From Amycolatopsis mongoliensis (GTDB taxonomy: Bacteria; Actinomycetota; Actinomycetes; Mycobacteriales; Pseudonocardiaceae): a stretch of DNA of 64,000 nucleotides. Position numbers and translations under genes: made by a program. Below, piece after piece: positions 51,627 to 60,100 of the stretch. The notes under the pieces were generated by a model. The model had not been told where the DNA came from. It made no database searches and was given only the letters and a program-made list of their open reading frames with translations. Numbering within the stretch: position 1 is the stretch's first letter; each line of letters opens with the position of its first letter. The stretch spans positions 9,486,001 through 9,550,000 of the forward strand of contig NZ_CP127295.1 of assembly GCF_030285665.1 (NCBI RefSeq), in the 5' to 3' direction.

Positions 51627-52502
51627 GAGGTTGTCTCATGTGGTGAGTTTGCGGAGTCTCTTGTAGCACGTGAGGCTGGCTCCGAGAATGAGGAAGGCAA
51701 GGAAGTGCTCAGCTTTGCGTTCGTAGCGCAACGTGAGGCGCCGGTATCCGGTGAACCAGGCCATCGTTCGTTCGATCACCCAGCGGTGCCGGCCGAGCTT
51801 GTCCTTGGATTCGATGCCTTTGCGGGCGATGCGGACCTTGATGCCGCGGTCGCGGACCCAGCGCCGCAGGCCGGGCTGGTCGTAGGCCTTGTCGGCGTGC
51901 AGCTTGGCCGGCTTGCGCCGCCGCGGACCACGACGGGACTTGATCGCCGGGATCGCCATCACCAGCGGTCTGAGGGCGTGGCTGTCGTGGGTGTTGGCCG
52001 CGGAGACGGCGACGGCAAGCGGCAGCCCGGCGCGATCGGACAGGGCATGGATCTTCGAGCCGGGCTTGCCGCGGTCGACTGGGCTGGGCCCGGTCAGAGA
52101 TCCCCCCTTTTGGCCCGCACGCAGGCACCGTCCACGATCGCGCGGCTCCAGTCGATGAGGCCCTGGCTGCCGAGCTCGTCCAATAGCGCATGATGCAAGC
52201 GTCGCCACAGCCCGGCTTTGGTCCACTGACCGAAGCGGCGGTGCGCGGTTTGGAACGGCACCCCGAACGACGGCGGCAGATCCCGCCACGCACATCCACT
52301 GGTCAGCACATACACAATCGCCGTGAACACCGCGCGAGCGTCCACCGGCGCCGTGCCACCACCCTGCGGACGCGGCGCGAATACCGGGATCAACGGCTCC
52401 ACCAACGCCCACAGCTCGTCCGGCACCAACCGCAGCGACAACCGATCCACCACAGCCAAGATCATCGCTTACCAGCGCCCGATCACCACGTAAGACACGC
52501 TC
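51627..52502 (-). mobile_element. IS5-family (IS427-like) insertion sequence
   Basis: 876 bp with terminal inverted repeats of about 20 bp (51627-51646 and 52483-52502), sharing TGTCT and GTGGTGA, flanked by the direct repeat TTA (51624-51626 and 52503-52505). It sits after codon 10 of the kinase-like/STAND/TPR gene. The clean target duplication and uninterrupted host frame imply a recent event. Confidence 0.9.
51636..52465 (-). CDS. IS5-family transposase, two frames joined by -1 frameshift
   Basis: The first frame (52465 to 52094) encodes LSLRLVPDELWALVEPLIPV and ends WSRAIVDGACVRAKRGDL. The second (to 51636) resumes GSLTGPSPVDRGKPGSKIHA and holds LHADKAYDQPG (Asp) and RWVIERTMAWF (Glu) of the DDE site. 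The run AAAAGGGGGG (minus strand, 52102-52111) lies at the junction; a -1 slip there yields ...AKRG-GSLTGPSP, the usual sequence of this group. No other damage is seen, so it is likely functional. Confidence 0.9.
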
Positions 52503-55500
52503 TTATTGCCACGATTCCCCACCCGCCGGCCCGCGACGCGCTGCGGACCTGGGCTGCGCAGAACAACATCCAGTTGCGCTCGGAGGGCTGGGTCAGCTCG
52601 GGCTTCACCTCGGCCGTCCTGTTCGGGGTCACCATCGACGAACCGGGCAAGCATCCGCGGTGTGCGATCTTGAAGATCAAGCCGCACGTGAGTCGTTCGG
52701 GAAGCAACGAGAGAACTGCCCACCAGGCCGCGCGACAGGACTCGGAACAGTTCGCGAGCGAACACATGGTCGGCCTCCCTTGCCACGCCCTGGGATTCGA
52801 GGGCGGCGGTCAGCTCATGTTCCAGGACGTCGCCGGTGGCGGATTCGACGAACTGATCGGATCCGGGGAAATCGCCGGGAGGCACATCGCCGTAACAGAC
52901 ACCTACCGCCTCATCATCAAATCGTTGTTGACCGAGTGGAACACGGGAACGAACCGGGTGTCCGGAAGGACATCGGCCGTGCCGGCCGGGAAACTGCTGG
53001 CCGCCCTGCTCGGCGCCCGAATCGAGCCCGGCGGCACCGTCCACGCGTGGGCCGCGGCGCACCCTGGACTCCTACCCGACCCGAGGCGCTGGCTGCGTCA
53101 CGGCGACCTACCCGTCGTCAACCCCTTCGCGCTCGCCAGGGACGAGTCGTTCGCGCGAACCGTGACCGTGCTCAACTTCCCCGGCAAGATCCACGGTGAC
53201 CTCCACCCGGACAATCTGCTGGTGGCGAAAGCCGCCAGTGAGCCGATCAGGTACTACCTGGTCGACCTGTCCCGATACGACCCGCAGGGACCACTGCCGT
53301 GGGACCCCGCCTACCTCATGCTCACCACAGCCGCGCACCACCTGAGCACCTTGAGGCACGTCGATCGGCCGAAACTGCGCACCGCCTTGCTGGACCCGGC
53401 GAACCCCCACGAGGGCGTCCTCCCGGCCGCGCTCGTCCAGACCATGAAGGGCATCCACCAGGGCGAACTGGAACACATCGATCCCCTGGGTCAGGCCGCG
53501 AACTGGCGCAAGCTCCGGCTGGTCTGCGTGGCCGCCATCGGCCTCATCCTCTCCGGGCGCCAGATCATCACCGAGGTCGACCGCGAGTGGTTCTTCTGGC
53601 TGTCCGCGTTCGCCGCCACCGAGCTATTCGGCGACACCGTACCGGACAAGGATCCGCTCGTCCTGCCCGATTCGCTGGTCGCGCGGTCACCGCAACGTAT
53701 TCCGGCATCGCGGCCCGCCGGACACGAGGAGATCGCAGCGAGAGCAGCGAAGGCCGACCACGCGCGCAAGCTCCTCGACCGCGAGGATCAGCAGCTCAAG
53801 CTGAGGACCCGGCTGTCGACGGGCGTGGGTGGCATCGTCATCGTGCACGGCCCGTCGGGTGCCGGAAAGTCCACCCTGGTCGACGCAGTCTTGGCGGAGG
53901 TGGAACAGTCCACCCGGACAAGGCCACGTCGGCGCGAGGCCGTGCCGGACATCCCGTTCGACGTACGCACCTTGACCGAAGCCGTGACCAGTGACTCGGC
54001 ACCGCCCACCGCCGAAAGGGACACCAAGTCCTCCATCGCCCGGCTGGAGGGGGCGCTCGGCGACGAGCCCGTCATCATCGTCGTCGAGAACGCAGAGAAC
54101 TTGCTGAACAGCGCCAGTGGAAAACTGGCCGACCTCGATCTCGACGAGGCGTTCGAGCTGCTGTCGACGTCCCAGCACGCGGTCACGCTGGTCCTCGTCA
54201 CCTCCAGCCCACTTCACTCGCCACACGGTGGCACGTGGCCTCGCAAGGCGGATACCGTCGAGGTGCACGACCTCCCCTACGAGCATTTCGTCGAGTTCAT
54301 CAAGACCTTGGACGACGTCTACCCGTCGGGCTTGTCAGAGCTGTCACCTGACCTTTCACGCCGGTTCCACCAGGCTGTGCACGGCATTCCTCGCGACGCC
54401 GAAATAGCACACGCGATTCTCACCCTCGACGACAGCACCGTCGACGCCCCTTCCCTCGCCGAGCAGCTCACAGCTGTGCCTTCCTCCGCCACACCACGAC
54501 TGCTCGCCCAGATCCTGCTCGATGGCGTCAGCTTCCGCAGGCGCGTTCTCGACGCACTGGCGGCCTTCGCGGTGCCCGTCGCCAGCGACGCCCTGGTAGC
54601 CGTCCTGGCCGAAGAACTCCGCGAACCACAGATCCGGATCGGTCTTCGACAGCTCATTGCGCGACGCATCGTGCGCCAGGCGTCGAACCAGGTGTACCTA
54701 CCGCCGTCCGAGGTCAGAAAGATCCTGGACGAGGAACTGGAAAGCAGCCACTCGAGCCTGCTGCACCAGGCCGCGTACGAGCTGCGGAAGCACCGGCCCA
54801 CATCAGTGCGCAGCCTGGCCGATCTTCGCATCCACTTCGCCGAAGTCTCCTGCTTGATCAGAGCTCGACGATTCGCGGCCGCACACGGGGCGATCGAGTC
54901 GATCGACAGGTTCCTGCGTGACTGGAACTGCAGCCACTTGCTGCGCGAACAGAGCATCGCTGTGCAAGGCCGGACGAAAAGTCCCACTGTGGAGATAGCG
55001 AACGACAACCGGCTCGGCCACCTGCACTCGTTGGCTGGCGAGTTCGGAGCAGCGAGTGACGCCTACGGGCGTGCACTAAAGATCGCCGAGCAGCGCAGGG
55101 ATACGACGAGGCTTACGACACTGCGCTCCAACCTGGCCTCGATGTACGCCCGCCAGAACCAAACTGGGCGGGCGTCCGGCTATTACGACCTCGCCCTCCA
55201 CGACGCAGTCGCCGGGAATCAGCCGACGGTCGCCATGGCAGCGATGGAAGGACTGGCGGACTGCCGCCGTCGGTGGGGGCGGTATGACGAGGCCATCATT
55301 TACGCCGAGCAAGCCCTCGAAGTGTACGACCGGATCGAGCTCGTGTCGGACCGGAAGGCCGCCGCGTCCCGGGCGTTCCAGTGCACGCTCAAGCTGGCGC
55401 GCTGGCACTCCGAGCTGGGATCGCCCGAGCGCGCGGCCCACTACCTCAAAACGGCCCAGCGGACCACGGCACAGCACCCCGACTTGTTCCTGGCAGGTGC

Positions 55501-56091
55501 CTACCTCGACGCTCGCGCCGACTTCGAGCTCGGTTGCGGCGAGATCGGACCGGCGACGGAAACGGCCACGGCGGCCGAAGACTACGCACTGCGGATCGCC
55601 GATCCGGTCACCCTCATGCAGGCACGCACGACGCTCTGCGTCGCGCGCCTCGCCGTCGACGACCGCAGGACCGCTGCTCAGCAGATCATCCGAGCTCTTC
55701 GGTACCGGCGTGTAGGACGCGCACTGATCGTTCTGGCACTGCGGGCGCTGACCGAGCGGCTGCTGAACCACACTGACAGCGCTGACGACTGCTTCCGGCA
55801 GTTGTATGAGGAAACGGCCGGGAGAATCAGGCTGGACAACGACGACTTCACCGCCTGGGACATGCAGGGCTTCGCGCTGTGCGGGCTCGACCCCACCGGG
55901 CCTGCAGTGCTCGACCGGGCGGTCAGGGCGTTCCGGACCGCCCGGGACCTCGCGACTTCGCCGACGCCCCTGCTCGTCGATCGCCTGAGGTTCATGCTGG
56001 CGCAATTGGACCGGGACAGCCGGCACCCCGGGCTGCTGCAGCCGGCCATCGACGGCTGCGGCACCGGCTCCAGCCGCGCCGACTCGCCGGA

Positions 56092-56718
56092 CTAATATCC
56101 CGCGGCCGGCGCCGGGACGAGCCATCCGAGCTCCTGAGCGCGGATTATAGCTTCGGTCCGGTTGTTGACGCCCATCTGCTGGTAGAGCAGCCGCAGAAGC
56201 CGGAACATCGCGCGCTCCGAGTAACCGACATCGGCAGCGAGCCGTGCCACCGTCGAGCCCGCCGCGAGGTGGCGTAGCCACGACACCTGCTCGGGCAGTG
56301 GCACGCCCGCCACACCGGTCTGGGCGGAACCGGCGGCCAGCACTTGCGCGACGGCGGCCGGCAGTACCGCTTGACCGTCGATCGTCGCCTCGACGGTACG
56401 ACGCAGCGCCGCCGTAGTGACATCCCGCCACAGCACCGACCGGGCGCCGGACTGCACCGCTGCCGCCCCGAGCGCCGAGGCGTTCCGCTCCACGAGCGCG
56501 ACCACGAAATGCTCCCTGCCCATGTCACGGAGCCGCCGCAAGATGCTCCACGTATGTTCGGACGACAGCGTCAGCAACACCAGAGTCCGCTGAGCCCTCT
56601 GCGCCCAAGAGAGCACATCCGCCGGACACTCCACGCTGTAGCCGGCCGGTGACAGTACGGAGAGAATTCCCTGCCGGTACATCGGCAACGGGTCGACGAC
56701 GGCAACAGGGACAGTCAC
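56092..56718 (-). CDS. LuxR-type response-regulator-like protein with degenerate receiver
   Basis: About 208 residues from GTG 56718 (TVPVAVVDPLPMYRQGILSVL, the usual receiver opening). The phospho-acceptor position, normally DVVLLDL, reads TLVLLTL with no Asp, so phosphorylation is not expected. The C-terminal HTH (WLRHLAAGSTVARLAADVGYSERAMFRLLRLLYQQMGVNNRTEAI) is a LuxR/NarL variant. ATG 56808 is an alternative start; no clear ribosome site favours either. It overlaps the stop of the STAND/TPR gene by 3 bp, convergently. Likely a regulator of the island's NTPase genes (inference). Confidence 0.72.
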   Translation of the reverse strand: MTVPVAVVDPLPMYRQGILSVLSPAGYSVECPADVLSWAQRAQRTLVLLTLSSEHTWSILRRLRDMGREHFVVALVERNASALGAAAVQSGARSVLWRDVTTAALRRTVEATIDGQAVLPAAVAQVLAAGSAQTGVAGVPLPEQVSWLRHLAAGSTVARLAADVGYSERAMFRLLRLLYQQMGVNNRTEAIIRAQELGWLVPAPAAGY

Positions 56719-56868
56719 CGTTGTCAGCTTAGGCACGCGATCGATCGCACCCGCAGCCGTGCAGGCATGCGCCACGACGTAAGTCACGTTCACGCCAGCT
56801 TCGGTCATAGCCCGGCGGCACCGGCTCTTCTTAGCTTCGAAAGAACACCGAACGTCGGGGAGGGTCGC

Positions 56869-57138
56869 ATGGTCTACGACGACGACACCTACGAGCCACC
56901 GCACCTCTTCATTCCCGGTTCCGATCACCTGGCCGACTACGACCTGGCGCATATCACGGTCGATGCTCTATACCGCGTCGTGGAGCTCAAGAACGCGAAT
57001 CCGGACTGGGGTTCGGAAGACGTCTTCGATCAAATGCTCGACGAAGGTCATCGGATCGAACACGACGACGTGGCCGCACTCTTCGACGCGATCGGCTGGG
57101 ACAACGGCCTGGGTGGAGACGGAATCCCGGTCATGTGA
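56869..57138 (+). CDS. Small acidic protein of unknown function
   Basis: 89 residues starting at ATG 56869 with GGGGAGGG just upstream, a strong ribosome site. It is rich in Asp/Glu (opening MVYDDDTYEPPHLFIPGSDH, then AHITVDALYRVVELK), without hydrophobic helices or Cys. It is divergent from the LuxR-type gene and convergent with the giant ATPase gene. No family recognised. It could be an adaptor or inhibitor for one of the neighbouring large proteins. Confidence 0.65.
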   Translation: MVYDDDTYEPPHLFIPGSDHLADYDLAHITVDALYRVVELKNANPDWGSEDVFDQMLDEGHRIEHDDVAALFDAIGWDNGLGGDGIPVM

Positions 57139-57191
57139 TGTGCCGGCGATTCCGCCTCGTTGCGTTCCGACTGAAGGCCGCTCGCCGGTTA

Positions 57192-60100
57192 TCAATATGC
57201 ACCGTTTCGGCGTGAAGTGGAGGACATGCGCCAGGCCGCCGCGATGACCGGTTCGACCTCCCACAAGCCATCTTGCGGCCGCTCCACGAGCACGTCCAAG
57301 TTCCGCAGGACGTTCATGGTCGCGGCCCCGCCGTGGTCATCGAAAAGCGCCAGGAGATCGTCAATAGCAAGAGCCTCGTCGTAGTTCACGAACTCGCCGA
57401 ACGCGTCTGCGCAAGCGGGCATCGTGGCTAAGCCGACCGCGTCGACCAGTTCTGCCGCGCCTTCCGGCCTGGTGAGCTGCTGGCGGATCTTGTCGCACAC
57501 CCGCCGGGCACTTCGCGCCTCCCCCGCGGCCAGCTCCGCAGCTTGGTTCAGCAAGCTCGTCCAGCCCCCGGTGATCTGGAGCAGCTCTGCCTGACTACCC
57601 GAGTCACTGAAGGACGTCGTCAGGTTGTCCGCTCCGAACCACGAGCGGAGTCCGTCCGCCGAGATGCGGCGCAAGGGGACGACGAGGTCGGCGAGATCGG
57701 CCCGATCCGAACCACAGATCGCGGAGAACACCTCGCCAGCGTCGGCGCTGACCAGCGCGACCACCGTGCGGGTCACCCCGGCGGCGGGCAGCAGCTCGAG
57801 CGCCTGGTGGACCGCCGTCCAGGCGCTTTCGACCTTCATCCCTCCCAGGTCGCAGAACACGACCCGGTGCGGGTCGCCGGGCTTGCCGCCGCGAAGTTCG
57901 CGCCGATAGCTCTCCGGAGACGTCGCCTTCTCCAGCGTGAAACGCGCTCCGACCCGGCGGTCCTCCTCCTGGAGCAGCTGCTGCACGTGGTCGGCGCCCG
58001 TCGCGCGGCTGCCCAGGACCAACCGGAGGCGATTGGAGCGTTCGATCAGCGTGGCGAACTGCTTCTCGGTCAGTGGGGCGGCCAGGCCGTCGGCGACCGT
58101 GCGGCGGGCATTCTCGGCGGCGAGCCTCGTCGGAGCCCGCCATTCCGAGCCGAACAGCTCGTCCTCGATGTCCTGCGCCGAACCCAGCAGGCGCAGGACG
58201 TTGCTGGAGCGCAGCCGCCAGCCTCCGTCCGCCGCAGCGAGCACGCCGAGGCCGCTCATCTCCTCCAAGAGCGACCGAAACTCGTCCGCTCCTTGCCCGG
58301 TGAAGCCGGCGGACCACCAGGAGTGGCATTCGTCGCGCAGCTCGCCGGTCGCCATCGTTCGGTCGGCACCGTGCTCGAGTGCGGCCAAGGCCACCACGAG
58401 GGCGATGAGCTTGTACCGCGAGTCGAGGTTCAGGGTCAGCTGGACCGCTTCCCGGACCTTCTGCCGGACTGTTTCGGATCCGATGACCCGCTCGAGCTCG
58501 TCGTCGTTGATCACGTAGCGCGGGTTGTCTTCGCGTCGCTCGTGCGCGGATCGCACGAGCGCTTCCCCGACGAGCTGCAGGAGCTTGGGCTGGTAGTTGC
58601 AGTACGCCAGGACACGGTGGATGAGCTCGTCCGACGAGAACGAGATGCCCAGCGTTTCCATCGGCGTGAACATCAGCTGGTAAGCGGGTTCCGGGGCCAG
58701 CGGGCCAATCGCCAGCGCATCCCCGAAGTGGGCGGCGGCGAGCGGCTGGTTCGGCAACTGCGCGAACCGCTGAACCTGGTGCAGACCCGCGAAGACCGGC
58801 TTGAACCGGCGTTCCGTCGAGTTCATCAGGTCACGCAGGCGGGTGGTCGTCGCAAAGCCGGTCGTGGCGTCCGCGTCGAAAAACTCGTCGCTTTCGTCGA
58901 GCAGTAGTACCAACCGTCGTTGGGCATCCGCACCCAACCAGGTCTTCACGACCCGTTCGGCGTGCTTGGCCGCATCCCGTCCTCGTTGACCCGGCGCGGT
59001 GATCTCCCGCTCGGCGAGCCCGGCGACGATCATATCCCAGAGCGCGTCCGGCTTTCGCGTCACGCCGAATCCGGGCAGCGAGAGGTATACCGCGATGTTG
59101 TCCGGCGTAACCTCAAATCGGCGAGCCGCCGCCTGCAGCACCGCCGACTTGCCGAGCTGCCGTCCGCCGTAGAGCAGGTTGGCCCCGTGCCGCTCGAGGA
59201 TGGCGGACCGCTCCGCTTGCCGACCTTTGAACATCTCGCTCGGCACGTTGCCCGTCGCATGCGGGTGGTACGGGTTGGTCGTCGCGAAGGGCAGGAGGAT
59301 GCGTTCCGTGGCCGCGAACCGGCCACCGCCGTAGGCGGCGAGGTAGGCCAGTGCCATGTCGTCGAGCATGATCACCGGCTTTTCCGGCCGGGCCGCGGTG
59401 GCTTTGCTCAACGCCCGTCGCTGACTCGCGGAAAGCGTCCCGAATACGGCGACCAGGACGGGCGCGTCGCTCGTGTCCTGGGTGACCCAGGCGAAGAGCG
59501 TCCGAACGTCGGGTGCGTTCCAGCACAGCATGAGCCGCAGCTGGTCCCCAGCCAGGGAACCGAACGCCGGGATCAACGCGTCGCCGACCCGTTTCACGCC
59601 GCTCAGCTCGACCCAGCGCCGGTTCGGCCCGTCGGACAGGCCGGCCGGGCGCTCGGCGGTGAATTCGATCCCGGCCAGCCGGAGCGCCTGGGCCAGCGCA
59701 GGCTTGAACGCCCGGTGTCGCCGGTCGCCACCAAGGTCGAGCCACGCATGCAGCCCGTCGGCCGCCGCGGTGCGTTCCGCCGGGGACAGCGGCCCGAAGT
59801 CCAGGCAGTCCGCGAGGACAGTGCCACTCTCGGCGGCCTTCAGCGCATCGCGCACCACCGTGGCGGGAAGGGTGTCGAGCGCGGTGAGAAACCGAGGCAG
59901 GTCAGGGGATTCCGGTGCGCTCGGCGGCTCTTCACCACCGAGCGCGACAAGCAGGTACTCCTCCGCGGTCGCGAGATCTCCGGCGTCGATCCGGGCGCGG
60001 ATGCGGTCCGCGGCGTTCTCGGGGACGCGCTGCCCGGCCTTGTTCAGCTCGGAGGTCACCCGTTCCCACAGTTCCGCCTTGGCCTTCGCCGCGTACTCGG

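Larger units (their letters stand above)
51596..56095 (+). pseudogene. Kinase-like (TCAD9-type) - STAND NTPase - TPR protein, split by an IS5-family element
   Basis: Removing the IS (51627-52502) and one TTA copy gives one 1,206-residue frame from GTG 51596, preceded by TTGGAG. Domain 1 (about 1-330) has a kinase-like fold: SGFTSAVLFGV ... CAILKI, catalytic loop HGDLHPDNLL (about 240) and YYLVDLS, resembling ternary-complex-associated domain 9 of predicted conflict systems. Domain 2 has Walker A GPSGAGKST (about 458) with a weak Walker B VIIVVENAENLL lacking the usual Asp. From about 840 on, TPR helices follow (SLAGEFGAASDAYGRALKIAE and similar). The 52190 start within the IS is not native. 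Now probably inactive or mis-expressed. Confidence 0.8.

Noticed and set aside
52190..52505. Start of the STAND/TPR gene at 52190
   Set aside because: Those codons are antisense to the IS5 transposase; the native start is reconstructed at 51596.
57543..58907. Plus-strand 454-codon frame inside the giant ATPase gene
   Set aside because: Antisense shadow; the minus strand carries Walker A and B motifs in a continuous 1,909-codon frame.
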